A DNA stretch of 64,000 nucleotides from Gemmatimonadota bacterium (GCA_009692185.1 SHZT01000006.1:1-64000), one strand, 5' to 3'. Positions 1 through 10,134 are shown, counted from the stretch's first letter. Notes: generated by a model from the letters alone, not told the origin. A program made the numbers and translations.

Positions 1-483
1 GTCGGCCAGACGGGCGATGATGCGGTCTTCGTCGGGCCAGCCATCGCTCGTGGCCGGCACAAACTCGACGTTCACGCCGCGCGAGCGCTGCATGAGCCAC
101 GGGTAGACGTTCGCGGGGAACTCGCGTTCGGGAATGAGCACCGTATCACCGCGCTTGAGCGGCAGTCCATGCGCGGCCAGCGACAGGCCGAACGTGGTGT
201 TGTTGGCGAGGGCGATTTCGTCGGACTCGGCGTTCAGGAGATTGGCGATCAGTACTCGAAGGTCAGCAAGGCCTGCAAACAGTTCGCGATCCGGGAGGAG
301 GTGCGGGGCCGTCCGCCGAGCGGCGAACTGCTCGATGAACCGCCGCGTGCGCTCGGGGATGGGGCCCGTGCTGGCGTTGTTGAAGTAGGTGGTCTCGCCG
401 GTCCACGGAAACTCGACCGATCGCAGCGTACGGAACGCCTGGTCGAGGTCAGGAGAGGCGGGTTGAACAACGACGGACTTCAC
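1..483 (-). CDS. Aminotransferase class V-like protein (3' part outside window)
   Basis: Manual translation from GTG 483: VKSVVVQPASPDLDQAFRTLRSVEFPWTGETTYFNNASTGPIPERTRRFIEQFAARR...ALANNTTFGLSLAAHGLPLKRGDTVLIPEREFPANVYPW; open to window edge. Confidence 0.72.
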   Translation of the reverse strand, partial: MKSVVVQPASPDLDQAFRTLRSVEFPWTGETTYFNNASTGPIPERTRRFIEQFAARRTAPHLLPDRELFAGLADLRVLIANLLNAESDEIALANNTTFGLSLAAHGLPLKRGDTVLIPEREFPANVYPWLMQRSRGVNVEFVPATSDGWPDEDRIIARLAD

Positions 484-548
484 CACGGCGAAACAGTTCC
501 GGCTTCAGGGCGAGTGAATACTACTCAAGGGGACGGGCAGGACGGACG

Positions 549-2348
549 CTAGCGGCCGACAAGTTCGAAAGAGTGCAGCCGCTGGTAGACGCCGCCCGAC
601 GTCACGAGCTGGTCGTGGCTTCCCTGCTCCATGATCACCCCGCGATCGAGCACGGCAATGCGGTCGGCGCGGGAGATGGTGGAAAGCCGGTGGGCGATGA
701 CCAGCACTGTGCGTCCGTGCATAAGGTGCTCGATGGCCTCCTGCACCAGGCGTTCGGACTCTGAATCGAGCGCCGAGGTCGCTTCATCGAGAATCAGGAC
801 CGGTGGGTCACGCAGGATCGCCCGCGCGATGGCAATGCGCTGGCGCTCACCGCCTGACAGGCGGGCGCCGCGTTCTCCCAGCGGCGTGTCGTAGCCCAGC
901 GGAAGGCGCTCGATGAACGCGTGGGCGTTCGCCGCGCGGGCCGCCGCCTCGATCGCTGGGAGCCCGGCGCTCGCCTGATCACCATAGGCAATGTTGGCGC
1001 GAACCGTGTCATTGAAGATCACGGTCTGCTGGCTCACGATCCCCAGCTGGCGCCGGAGTGACTGCCGGCCGTACGCCGTCGTCGGCACGCCATCGAGCGT
1101 GACGGCGCCGCGGGTCGGGTCAATGAACCGCGGCAGGAGATCCACCAGCGTGGACTTCCCCGCCCCGGACGGACCCACGATCGCAACCACTTCTCCACGC
1201 CCCACGCGAAGCTGCACGCCGGCCAGCACCCATTCCCCCGGCCGGTAGCCGAACCACACATCATCGAAGACGATCTCGCGCTTCAGGCCGGCGAATGGAC
1301 GGGCCGACGGCTGATCCACGTCGTCCGGCGGAAGGTCCAGGATCTCGAACAAACGCTCCGCCGACGCGGTGGCCTGGGCCGCGTACACGGGGAACTGTGC
1401 CAGTGCCTTGATGGGCGGGAGGAGGCGCAGCGTGACGGCCAGAAACGCGAGAAACAGTTCGGGCCGCAACGCCGGGCCCACCGCGGTGCCGGTGCCGACC
1501 GCGAGCAAGAGCACGATGACCGCCCCACCCAGCGACTCGCTCAGGGGATGCGCCATCACGGACAGCCGTGTCGCCACGGTGACCTCCCGCACGTAGTTCC
1601 CCATGCGTTCGTCGAACCGCCGGCGTTCGTACGGCTCGGCCGCGTGCGCCTTCACCAGCCGGGCGCCTTCCACCGTTTCGGCGACGATCGCGGCCAGCTC
1701 GCCGCGTTGCTCCAGCGTGGCGCGAATCCGGGAACGGAGTCGCCGCAAGAGCGGCAGCATGATTCCGGCGATCGCCGGGGCGACCAGCAGGGCCACGAGG
1801 GCAAGCCGCCACGAAATGGAAAACATGATCGCGAGGTAGACGAGCACCACGACGGCGTTCTGGAGCGCGGTGACGAGCGCGTTGCTGACGATCAGCTTCG
1901 CCTGCTCGGGATCGGACAACATGCGGTTGAGCAATTCACCGCCGCGAGCCTTGTGGTAGAAGCCCAGGCCAAGACGCTGGAGGTGCCCGTAGAGAGCACG
2001 GCGGAGATCGCGGGCGAGGTACTCCTGGAGCCGCCCGCCAAGGTGGTTCGCCGTGAACGCGGCGAAGTTCTTCACCAGGATCGTGACCAGCAGGATCAGC
2101 GCCACCCCGCGCAGGACGCCCGCCCCGGTGCCGGGGCCGAGTATCGCGTGCAGCAGGCGGTCGAGCATCCGTTCCACGCCGACCGGGCTCCCCGGCGTGC
2201 CGGCCTGGAACAAGGCGCGGAAGAACGGGATCAGCATCGCGAAGCTCAGCCCGTCGAGCGTCGAGGCGATCACCGCCGCCCCGAGACATGTGCCGAGCAG
2301 CGCCCAGTACGGGCGGACGTATCCCAGCAGGCGGCGCGTCGGGCTCAC
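549..2348 (-). CDS. ABC transporter, fused permease and ATP-binding protein (MsbA/lipid exporter type)
   Basis: N-terminal TM region, Walker A GPSGAGKS, signature LSGGERQR, Walker B VLILDEATSALD. Confidence 0.93.
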   Translation of the reverse strand: MSPTRRLLGYVRPYWALLGTCLGAAVIASTLDGLSFAMLIPFFRALFQAGTPGSPVGVERMLDRLLHAILGPGTGAGVLRGVALILLVTILVKNFAAFTANHLGGRLQEYLARDLRRALYGHLQRLGLGFYHKARGGELLNRMLSDPEQAKLIVSNALVTALQNAVVVLVYLAIMFSISWRLALVALLVAPAIAGIMLPLLRRLRSRIRATLEQRGELAAIVAETVEGARLVKAHAAEPYERRRFDERMGNYVREVTVATRLSVMAHPLSESLGGAVIVLLLAVGTGTAVGPALRPELFLAFLAVTLRLLPPIKALAQFPVYAAQATASAERLFEILDLPPDDVDQPSARPFAGLKREIVFDDVWFGYRPGEWVLAGVQLRVGRGEVVAIVGPSGAGKSTLVDLLPRFIDPTRGAVTLDGVPTTAYGRQSLRRQLGIVSQQTVIFNDTVRANIAYGDQASAGLPAIEAAARAANAHAFIERLPLGYDTPLGERGARLSGGERQRIAIARAILRDPPVLILDEATSALDSESERLVQEAIEHLMHGRTVLVIAHRLSTISRADRIAVLDRGVIMEQGSHDQLVTSGGVYQRLHSFELVGR

Positions 2349-2352
2349 GACG

Positions 2353-3918
2353 TCAGCCGCCTCGCGGGGTCAGGAGCGCCACGGGGCAAATGACCTCTTC
2401 CGGCGTGACGCCGCCGTGGAGGAATGAGCCCCGGTAGCGCGCCTGGTACTCACGCAGCTTGGTGGGATACACGAAGAAATGGTCGCCGGCGGCGAGCAGG
2501 AGACGTACGCCGAGCTTCATGGGCGGCAGGCCCCAGGCGCGAAGGTCCTCGACCAGGATGCCGGCCTGCTTGCGTTCCGCGCGCAGGTCCTCGCCGAACT
2601 TGTACCGGAGGTTGGCCGTCGCGTCCCGCTTCGCGAACACGGTGGCGGGCGTGTGGCAGTGGATCGAGCCGTGATCCGTCGTGAGCAGGACGGGCACATC
2701 GCGCCGCTCGGCCTCCTTGAGCGCCCGCATCAGGGCGGAATACTGGAACCACGTGCGCGTCAGCCCGCGCAGGGCGCTCGCGTCGCGGGCGACCTCGTGG
2801 AGAATGGCGTGTTCCCCCCGCCCATGTGTCAGCTGGTCAATGAAGTTGAACACCAGCACCGAGACGCCGCCCTTGGCGAGGTATCCCGGCAGGCGGCGCA
2901 ACGCCTCTTCGCCGTCGCTCGGGCTGGAGATCTTCTCGTAGGGTACGTCCATGGTCTGGTCCAGCAGTTCGCCCAGCTGCTCGTTGAGCAGCTCGGCCTC
3001 GTGCGCGTTCAGGCTCTCGTCGTCGTGCTCACCCCACCATTCCGGGTGCCGCTGGGCGATTTCCAGCGGGAACAGGCCGCTGAAAATCGCGTTGCGCGAG
3101 TACGGCGTGGCGCTCGGCAGGATGCTGTAGTAGTGCGAGACCTCGATGTCGAACAGTTCGGCGATGTCGGGCTTCAGGGTTTCCCACTGGTCCAGCCGGA
3201 GGCAGTCCACCACGATGAACAGCACCTTGCCGTGCGACCTGAGCACCGGCGTGAGGAACTCGCCCACGACGTCCACCGACAGCGGGGGGCGGTCGCCCGA
3301 CGGCTCCTTGAGCCATCGCGGGTAGCTCCGCTGGATGAACTCGGCGAAATCTGCGTGGAGGCTGGACTGATACGTGCTGAGCGCCTCGCGGAGGCCCGTC
3401 TGGTCGCCGTGGGAGAGTTTCACTTCCCACTGTGCCAGCTCGGCCACGAGCTCGACCCATTCGCGCCAGCCCAGGCGGCCGCCGCGGCGGGTTTCCAGCT
3501 CGCGGAACCGGAGCACGAAATCGCGTGCCAGCCGCTGTTCGCGAATCCGGTCTCCCTCGAGCAGGCGGGTGACCACGGACAGGATCTGCCGCGGGTTCAC
3601 CGGCTTCACGAGGTAGTCGTCCATCTGGATGCCGATGGCCTCGCGCATGATGCCGGATTCTTCGCTCTTGGTCACCATGACCAGCGGGACAGCGGGATCA
3701 ATGGCGCGGATCTCGCCGACGAGCTCGAGTCCCCGGCGGCCGGGCATCTGCTCGTCCAGCAGGACGACTCCGTAGGGCTGTCTGCGGAGGAGGGCGAGGG
3801 CATCATCACCATTGGCCGTGCGTTCGACGGTGAACCCCTGCTCTTCGAGGAAGAGCGTGTGCGCCGACAGGGATTCGATCTCGTCGTCCACCCAGAGAAT
3901 GGTCTTGGGGCGGGTCAT
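2353..3918 (-). CDS. porX: PorX-like response regulator: receiver domain plus PglZ (alkaline phosphatase superfamily) domain
   Basis: N-term ILWVDDEIESLSAHTLFLEEQGF, DEQMPG, KPVNPRQIL; C-term FIVVDCLRLDQW, LPSATPYSRNAIFSGLFP, TTDHGSIHC. Confidence 0.85.
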   Translation of the reverse strand: MTRPKTILWVDDEIESLSAHTLFLEEQGFTVERTANGDDALALLRRQPYGVVLLDEQMPGRRGLELVGEIRAIDPAVPLVMVTKSEESGIMREAIGIQMDDYLVKPVNPRQILSVVTRLLEGDRIREQRLARDFVLRFRELETRRGGRLGWREWVELVAELAQWEVKLSHGDQTGLREALSTYQSSLHADFAEFIQRSYPRWLKEPSGDRPPLSVDVVGEFLTPVLRSHGKVLFIVVDCLRLDQWETLKPDIAELFDIEVSHYYSILPSATPYSRNAIFSGLFPLEIAQRHPEWWGEHDDESLNAHEAELLNEQLGELLDQTMDVPYEKISSPSDGEEALRRLPGYLAKGGVSVLVFNFIDQLTHGRGEHAILHEVARDASALRGLTRTWFQYSALMRALKEAERRDVPVLLTTDHGSIHCHTPATVFAKRDATANLRYKFGEDLRAERKQAGILVEDLRAWGLPPMKLGVRLLLAAGDHFFVYPTKLREYQARYRGSFLHGGVTPEEVICPVALLTPRGG

Positions 3919-3950
3919 GACGGGAAACTAGTTAGCGGCTGATATGCGGG

Positions 3951-3992
3951 ATAGGCGGATGAGCGGATGAGCGGATGGACGGATGGATGGAT
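3951..3992. repeat. Period-8 tandem tract (GGATAGGC GGATGAGC GGATGAGC GGATGGAC GGATGGAT)
   Basis: Directly visible tandem octamers between 2353-3918(-) and 4013(+). Confidence 0.9.
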
Positions 3993-4012
3993 CGCGCGGT
4001 ACCTTCTGACCC

Positions 4013-4405
4013 ATGAGTGATCAATTGGTCGCTGCGGAGGACCAGCTGCTGGAGTCGCTGGCCGCGGCGACGCGAGCGGCGGTGCGGAACGGCACGTATG
4101 CCCTGTGGCTCGTCGTGCGGGTGTGCTCCGGGGTCTTCCCGCCCGACCGGGTGAGCCTGTCGGGACACGGGCGGCGGGTGGCAAGTCTCACGCGCCGGAT
4201 CGCGCGACTGCCGCTCCCCCGCACGCTCAGGCGAGCGCTCGCGGGCGCCTTGCGGGAAATCAAGACGGCGGAGCCGCGCGATGCCGCCATGGCGCTGCAG
4301 CAGCTGGTGGCGCCGGCGCGGGAAATACTCGGCGCGGGCCCGGGTGACGCGGTGGCGCTCGCGGCGCGGGCCGCGCGCGACGCCGTGCGGGAAGAGAGAC
4401 GCTAG
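4013..4405 (+). CDS. Hypothetical protein
   Basis: 130-aa ORF; stop overlaps the GTG of the next ORF (TAGTG). Confidence 0.6.
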   Translation: MSDQLVAAEDQLLESLAAATRAAVRNGTYALWLVVRVCSGVFPPDRVSLSGHGRRVASLTRRIARLPLPRTLRRALAGALREIKTAEPRDAAMALQQLVAPAREILGAGPGDAVALAARAARDAVREERR

Positions 4406-5260
4406 TGGCCGAGCGGAAGAAGGTCGTGCGGGAATCGCTGACGAATCTCATCCGGCAGGTGGATGCCCAGCCCAAGGGCAAGGCCTCGCCCGACTCGGTG
4501 CCGACCGGTTTTCCCTCGGTGGACAAGATGCTGGGCGGCGGGTTCCGCCGTCGGGACCTGATCGCGCTGGGCGGCGATGTGGGTTCGGGGAAGTCCGCGC
4601 TGGCACTGAGCATCGCGCTCCGGACGGCCCGCGCCGGATTCAACGTGGTCTTCTTTTCGGGCGAGATGGATGCCGACCGGCTCATGGAACGCGCGCTGGC
4701 GATCGAGGGCCGTGCCCCGGTGGACGACATGCGGAACGCCGCCCTCACCGACCAGGGCCGAGCGGGTGTCGGCGCGGCGGCGCTCCGCATTCGCGATCTG
4801 CCGCTCTCGGCGTATGCGCTGACCGGCCAGAACCTGGACGAGGCGCTCGCCGCCGCGTGGCGGCATGACCCTGCTGGTGGTGGATTCCATCCAGCTCCTG
4901 CCGGCCGAAGAGTCCCGGGCCGACCAGGCGGAACAGGTGGCGAGCACTGTCCGGGCGCTCAAGGCCGTGGCGCTCGAGCGCAAGGTCGCGTACCTGGCGG
5001 TCGCGCAGCTCTCGGGGGCGCCGGCGGAACGCGATGATGCCCGGCCGCGGCTGGATGACTTCGGCGCGCTGGGCGCGGTGAAACACCACGCGGATGTCGT
5101 GCTCAGTCTCTACCGGGAGGAGATGTACCGGCCGGGCGGCGGGATCGAGGGCGCCACGGAACTGCTGGTATCGAAGAACCGGAACGGGCCGACCGGATTC
5201 GTGGATCTGTACTTCTACCAGCGGTATTTGCGATTCGAGGACATGCTGGATCCGGACTGA
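4405..5260 (+). pseudogene. DnaB-type helicase C-terminal (RecA-fold ATPase) protein interrupted by a frameshift near 4855-4867
   Basis: Walker A (GGDVGSGKSALAL) in ORF 4405-5037; Walker B and C-term (TLLVVDSIQLLPAEE...ELLVSKNRNGPTGFVDLYF) continue in the +1 frame ORF 4865-5260. Confidence 0.75.
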
Positions 5261-5290
5261 CGGATGAGCGGATGAGCGGATGAGCGGATC
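5261..5290. repeat. Period-8 tandem tract (GGATGAGC)n
   Basis: cggatgagcggatgagcggatgagcggatc, same unit as 3951-3992. Confidence 0.92.
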
Positions 5291-5291
5291 G

Positions 5292-5678
5292 TTACTCCAG
5301 AATTGCTTCGACTTCTATCTCAACCAGCATCTCCGGGTCAATCAGGCGGCTCACCTCCACCATCGTGCTGGCCGGGCGAATGTCCTTGAAGATTTCGCCA
5401 TGCGCGCGGCCGATCTGCTTCCAGTCCTCGAAGTTCGTGACGAAGACCCGCGTGCGGACGACGTCCTTGAACGAGGCGCCAGCCTTCTTGAGGGCGGTCT
5501 CGATGTTCTGGAACGTCTGCACAGCCTGGGCATAGGCGTCGCCTACACCGACCACCTTGCCGTCGGGACCAGTGGCGGTCGTGCCGGCCACGTGGATCAC
5601 ATTGCCGACGCGGACGGCGCGGGAGTACCCGACAATCGGCTCCCACGGCGCCCCGGATGAAATGTTGGTCCGGGTCAC
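5292..5678 (-). CDS. RidA family (Rid/YjgF) protein
   Basis: [18 protein letters not shown]...[36 protein letters not shown] start overlaps upstream stop (GTGA). Confidence 0.9.
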   Translation of the reverse strand: MTRTNISSGAPWEPIVGYSRAVRVGNVIHVAGTTATGPDGKVVGVGDAYAQAVQTFQNIETALKKAGASFKDVVRTRVFVTNFEDWKQIGRAHGEIFKDIRPASTMVEVSRLIDPEMLVEIEVEAILE

Positions 5679-6019
5679 TTCGGGGCGGGCTCCGCGGTCA
5701 TCACCGAGAAGCTGGTTCCACCACCCTCGGGCCGGATCATGAGCCAGAGCGGCTTGGCCGGGCCTTCCGCGTGGAGGACCACCATTCCATCCGGCAGGCG
5801 GTTGTCCCCGGTGATCCGCCACTGGTGCTCCAGGAACCAGCGCCGGTACCAGGCGGCGACGCTGTCGGACGGATACTGGGCGCGGTAGACGGCCTCGACG
5901 GCCTCGGTGCCTTCGCTGGATGAGATGCGCGCGGCACCGGGCGGAACGGGCGCATCGCTGACCAGGGAAGCCGGGGCGCTCTTCGGCGGCGGCTCGCTTC
6001 CGCAGGCCGAAACGAGCAC
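5675..6019 (-). CDS. Putative lipoprotein, unknown function
   Basis: Lipobox-like LVSAC; start uncertain. Confidence 0.5.
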   Translation of the reverse strand: MLVSACGSEPPPKSAPASLVSDAPVPPGAARISSSEGTEAVEAVYRAQYPSDSVAAWYRRWFLEHQWRITGDNRLPDGMVVLHAEGPAKPLWLMIRPEGGGTSFSVMTAEPAPK

Positions 6020-6087
6020 GGCGGCGGCCAGGGCCAGGATGGCGGGAAAACGGGATCAGGCATTGGGGGGAAGGCTACGCCAGCGCG

Positions 6088-6117
6088 TTGCTGGCCTCAA
6101 GCGGCGGCGGATATATT
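6088..6117 (+). promoter_or_regulatory. Predicted sigma-70 promoter for yebC-ruvCAB
   Basis: TTGCTG (6088-6093), 18 bp spacer, TATATT (6112-6117), upstream of ATG 6135. Confidence 0.5.
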
Positions 6118-6134
6118 GTGGCTCGGAGGTCCCC

Positions 6135-6884
6135 ATGGCTGGCCACAGCAAATGGAAACAGATCAAGCACAAGAAGGCGGCGACCGATTCCAAGCGGGGC
6201 GCCATCTTTACCAAGATCATCAAGGAAATCACCGTCGCCGCGCGGTTCGGCGGTGGTGATCCGGCTGGGAACCCGCGCCTCCGCACCGCCATCGATGCCG
6301 CCAAGGCCGAAAACATGCCGGGCGAGAATATCGAACGGGCCATCAAGAAGGGCACGGGCCAGCTCGAGGGCGTGACCTACGAGGACATCATGTACGAGGG
6401 GTACGGGCCGGGCGGCGCCGCGATCCTGGTGCAGGCCACCACCGACAATCCCACCCGCACCGTCTCCGACGTTCGCTACATCTTTTCGCGCCACGCGGGC
6501 AATCTGGGCGCGCAAAACTCGGTCGCGTGGATGTTCGACAAGAAGGGCCTGCTCACGCTGGACGCCACGAAGGTGGACGAAGACGCCGCCCTGGAGGCGG
6601 CCCTCGATGCCGGCGCCGACGACATGAGCCGGGACGGCGACATCTACATCATCACGACGACCCCCGCCACGCTCCACGCCGTCCAGGACGCGCTCAAGAA
6701 AAAGGGATTCGCCACGGCCAGCGCCGAGATCTCCATGGTTCCCAGGAACACGGTGAAGGTCGAGACCGTGGACGCGAAAAAACTGCTCGCGCTCATGGAA
6801 GCGCTGGATGAGCACGACGACGTGTCCAAGGTGTTCAGCAATTTCGATATCGACGCCGAGACGCTCGCGGCGGTCGGCGGGTGA
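6135..6884 (+). CDS. yebC: YebC/PmpR family transcriptional regulator
   Basis: MAGHSKWKQIKHKKAATDSKRGAIFTKIIKEI; position upstream of ruvC. Confidence 0.96.
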   Translation: MAGHSKWKQIKHKKAATDSKRGAIFTKIIKEITVAARFGGGDPAGNPRLRTAIDAAKAENMPGENIERAIKKGTGQLEGVTYEDIMYEGYGPGGAAILVQATTDNPTRTVSDVRYIFSRHAGNLGAQNSVAWMFDKKGLLTLDATKVDEDAALEAALDAGADDMSRDGDIYIITTTPATLHAVQDALKKKGFATASAEISMVPRNTVKVETVDAKKLLALMEALDEHDDVSKVFSNFDIDAETLAAVGG

Positions 6885-7369
6885 GCGAACGGGTGCTGGG
6901 AATCGATCCCGGCACGGCAGTCACCGGCTACGGCGTCGTCGAGCCGGCCAACGGCCGCCCCGGCCGGCTGATTGAATGCGGGGTCATTCGCACCAATCCA
7001 AAGCAGAAACTCTGGGAGCGCCTGAACACCCTCTTCGAGGGCGTGGTGGAGCTCATTGAACGGCACGGGCCGCAGACGCTCGCTGTGGAAACCAGTTTCT
7101 ACGGCAAGAATGTCCGGACGACGGTGACGCTGGGCCAGGCGCGCGGCGTGATCCTGCTCGCGGCCACGCGGGCCGGGATCGGCATCGCAGAGTTCTCACC
7201 CGCCACGGTGAAGCAATCGATTGTTGGTCGAGGCGGAGCGGAGAAATCCCAGGTGGGATACATGGTCCAGCAGCTGCTCAGGCTCACCGCCCCACCCTCG
7301 CCGAACGACGCGGCCGATGGCGTGGCCGTGGCGCTCACGTACCTCATGCGCCGGCGGCTCCCCCGATGA
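6881..7369 (+). CDS. ruvC: Crossover junction endodeoxyribonuclease RuvC
   Basis: VLGIDPGTAVTGYGVV...AVETSFYGKNVRT...ALTYLMRR. Confidence 0.96.
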   Translation: MSERVLGIDPGTAVTGYGVVEPANGRPGRLIECGVIRTNPKQKLWERLNTLFEGVVELIERHGPQTLAVETSFYGKNVRTTVTLGQARGVILLAATRAGIGIAEFSPATVKQSIVGRGGAEKSQVGYMVQQLLRLTAPPSPNDAADGVAVALTYLMRRRLPR

Positions 7370-7962
7370 TCGCGGCCGTTCGCGGAATACTCACCGGCAA
7401 GCACGGCGAGCGCGTGACGGTCACCACGAGCGGCGGCGTCAGCTACGAGATCGCGGTGCCCATAGCGGTGCTCGAGCGGATGCCGGCAGACGGCGCGACG
7501 GTCGAGCTCCGCACGGTGCTCGTGGTGCGGGAGGACGCCTGGTCTCTGTACGGTTTCGACACCGAGTACGACAAGGCCGTGTTTCAGCGCCTGCTCAGCG
7601 CCACCGGTGTCGGTCCCAAGCTCGCGCTCGCGCTCGTGTCAACGCTCGGCGGAGCCCGGGTCGTTCGATCGCTCAAGGAAGGCGATCTTGGCACGCTCTG
7701 CACCGTGCCCGGGGTCGGCAAGAAGACGGCGGAACGCATGGTGGTCGAACTCAAGGACAAGGTTGGGGCGCTGGGGATCCCGGGTACCGCCCAGCCGGGC
7801 CCCGGTCCAGTTGCGGAACAAGCGGTCCAGGCGCTCACCAATCTCGGATTCGCTTCCGCAGATGCTGACCGCGCGGTCCGCGCCGCCGTCGCGGGCAACG
7901 GCACGGGTAACGTGGCCGAGTTGATTCGAACGGCATTGCAGATTCTGACGAAAGCCCGATGA
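7366..7962 (+). CDS. ruvA: Holliday junction branch migration protein RuvA
   Basis: [12 protein letters not shown]...[41 protein letters not shown]; between ruvC and ruvB. Confidence 0.95.
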   Translation: MIAAVRGILTGKHGERVTVTTSGGVSYEIAVPIAVLERMPADGATVELRTVLVVREDAWSLYGFDTEYDKAVFQRLLSATGVGPKLALALVSTLGGARVVRSLKEGDLGTLCTVPGVGKKTAERMVVELKDKVGALGIPGTAQPGPGPVAEQAVQALTNLGFASADADRAVRAAVAGNGTGNVAELIRTALQILTKAR

Positions 7963-8993
7963 ACCGCCCGGAGATCACCACGCCGGATGCCATTCCGGAG
8001 GAAGCCTCGACCGAGGCGTCGCTCCGGCCGTCGCGGCTGGACGAGTTCATCGGCCAGGAGCAGGTCAAGGAAAGTCTCCAGATCGCGATTGACGCCGCGA
8101 AACAGCGCGGTGACCCGCTGGACCACGCGCTGTTCTTCGGCCCGCCGGGGCTCGGGAAGACCACGCTCGCGCTGCTCGTCGCCCGCGAGTTGGGTGTCGG
8201 GATCCGCACCACGAGCGGGCCGGTGCTGGAAAAGCCGGGCGACCTGGTCGGCATGCTCACCACGCTCCAGACGCGGGACGTGCTGTTCATTGACGAGATC
8301 CACCGCCTGCGGCCGGTGCTGGAAGAGTTCCTCTACCCGGCGATGGAGGACTACCGGGTGGACGTACGAATCGCCGAAGGCCCCAACGCCCAGACGATCC
8401 CGGTCAACCTCCAGCCGTTCACGCTGGTCGGCGCCTCCACGCGCTACGGCATGCTCACGCCGCCCATGCGGGCGCGGTTCGGGCTGGTCGAGCGGCTGGG
8501 GTACTACCCGACGGACGATCTCCAGAAAATCGTGACCCGCTCGGCCGGAATCCTCGGGATCTCGATGGACCCTGAGGGCGCGGCGGAGATCGCCAAGCGG
8601 AGCCGCGGCACGCCGCGGGTGGTGAACCGGCTGCTGAAACGGGTGCGGGACTTCGCGCAGGTACGGGCCGACGGCGTCATCACCCGCCAGGTGGCCGACG
8701 AAGCGCTCAAACGGCTGAACGTGGACCAGTACGGGCTGGACGACATGGACGCCCGGATCCTCAAGACCATCATCGAGAAGTTCGAGGGCGGGCCGGTAGG
8801 GCTCAACACGATCGCCGTGGCGGTCGGCGAGGACGCGGGCACACTGGAAGAGGTGTACGAACCTTTCCTTATACAGCAGGGCTTCCTGCAACGGACACCC
8901 CGGGGCCGGTCCGCCACGATGGCGGCCTACAAGCATTTCGGTTACTCGACGACGGGTGGTCCCCAAAAATCCATGTTCGAGGGTGAACGATGA
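7959..8993 (+). CDS. ruvB: Holliday junction DNA helicase RuvB
   Basis: [19 protein letters not shown]...[14 protein letters not shown]...[11 protein letters not shown]. Confidence 0.98.
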   Translation: MNRPEITTPDAIPEEASTEASLRPSRLDEFIGQEQVKESLQIAIDAAKQRGDPLDHALFFGPPGLGKTTLALLVARELGVGIRTTSGPVLEKPGDLVGMLTTLQTRDVLFIDEIHRLRPVLEEFLYPAMEDYRVDVRIAEGPNAQTIPVNLQPFTLVGASTRYGMLTPPMRARFGLVERLGYYPTDDLQKIVTRSAGILGISMDPEGAAEIAKRSRGTPRVVNRLLKRVRDFAQVRADGVITRQVADEALKRLNVDQYGLDDMDARILKTIIEKFEGGPVGLNTIAVAVGEDAGTLEEVYEPFLIQQGFLQRTPRGRSATMAAYKHFGYSTTGGPQKSMFEGER

Positions 8994-9166
8994 GCAATCG
9001 CCGTGACTTCCTTGCCCTGTCCGGGACCACGCTCGGCGCGCTGTTTCTTTCCGCCAGCACCGAAGATGTCCGCGCCGCGCTGGTCCACGCGAGAAAGACC
9101 GCCAAGGCCTCGCCTCCGCCGCCGTGGGAGTTCCTCACGGCAGAACAGGCCGCGGACGCGGCGTGA
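8990..9166 (+). pseudogene. Short ORF (58 aa) resembling the N-terminus of gluconate 2-dehydrogenase subunit 3 family proteins; possible truncated remnant
   Basis: [62 protein letters not shown] overlap with ruvB and GTGA overlap with alc. Confidence 0.5.
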
Positions 9167-10134
9167 GCGCGCTGAGAGGATTGGTGGACCTCGCGGCTGC
9201 CCGGGTGGGCGGCAAGGCGCTGGTCGCGAACGACGAGTTCTTCGCGCCGAAAAGCAACCTGCTCAAGGCCGGACCCGCGGTGTCTATCAAGGGGAAATTC
9301 ACCGACCGCGGAAACTGGATGGACGGGTGGGAGAGCCGGCGGAAGCGTGGACCCGGTCACGACTGGTGCATCGTCCGGCTGGGAATCCCCGGCGTGATCC
9401 GCGCGCTGACCGTGGACACCAGCCACTTCACCGGGAACTACCCGGAGAGCTGCTCGGTCGACGGGGCGGTCATCCGCGGGAAACCGACACCCGCCCGCGT
9501 GGCCGCGGCCGGCGACTGGAAGGAGGTTCTTCCCCGATCGCCGCTCCAGGGGCACACGGCGAACGAGTTCACGGTCTCGCGGGGGGACACCCGGTTCACG
9601 CACGTTCGGCTCAACATATTCCCCGACGGCGGGGTCGCCCGCCTGCGCATCTGGGGCGAGGCCCGGCCGGACTGGAGTCGGCTCGTGGCGTCGAAGAAGC
9701 CCTTGGACCTGGTCGCCGCGGTCAACGGCGGGGCGCCGCTCGACAGCAGTGACGAGTTCTACGGCCGCCCGATCAACCTCATCATGCCGGACCGGCCGGC
9801 GAACATGGACGACGGCTGGGAGACCAGGCGGCGGCGGGGACCGGGCCACGACTGGACGATTCTCAAGCTGGGGCATGCCGGCGTGATCGAGCGCGTCGAG
9901 CTGGACACGACGCACTTCAAGGGCAACTACCCCGAGAGCGCGAGTATCGACGGGAGCGCGGTGCTGCCGGAAGCCGGGGAGTGGCGGGAAATCCTGCCGC
10001 GAACAAAGCTCTTCCCGAACAAGGCCCACAAGTTCAAGGCCCCCAGCGGCGGGACCCCGGTCCGGTACGTGCGGCTGAACATGTTTCCGGACGGTGGAAT
10101 CGCCCGCCTTCGGCTATTCGGCCGGCCCGCGTGA
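9163..10134 (+). CDS. alc: Allantoicase
   Basis: Two internal allantoicase repeats: GPGHDWCIVRLGIPGVIRALTVDTSHFTGNYPES and GPGHDWTILKLGHAGVIERVELDTTHFKGNYPES. Confidence 0.95.
   Translation: MSALRGLVDLAAARVGGKALVANDEFFAPKSNLLKAGPAVSIKGKFTDRGNWMDGWESRRKRGPGHDWCIVRLGIPGVIRALTVDTSHFTGNYPESCSVDGAVIRGKPTPARVAAAGDWKEVLPRSPLQGHTANEFTVSRGDTRFTHVRLNIFPDGGVARLRIWGEARPDWSRLVASKKPLDLVAAVNGGAPLDSSDEFYGRPINLIMPDRPANMDDGWETRRRRGPGHDWTILKLGHAGVIERVELDTTHFKGNYPESASIDGSAVLPEAGEWREILPRTKLFPNKAHKFKAPSGGTPVRYVRLNMFPDGGIARLRLFGRPA

Noticed and set aside
2479-3942. 487-aa plus-strand ORF
   Set aside because: Antisense to the PorX-like gene, which has unambiguous receiver and PglZ motifs.
4865-5260. Independent gene starting at ATG 4865
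   Set aside because: Begins at Walker B of a RecA fold and lacks Walker A, which is in the upstream frame; better explained as a frameshifted single gene.
3951-5290. Possible CRISPR-like array from GGATGAGC repeats
   Set aside because: Units are 8 bp with no unique spacers; simple tandem repeats, not CRISPR.
7584-8966. 460-aa minus-strand ORF
   Set aside because: Antisense to ruvA/ruvB; no domain-like sequence.
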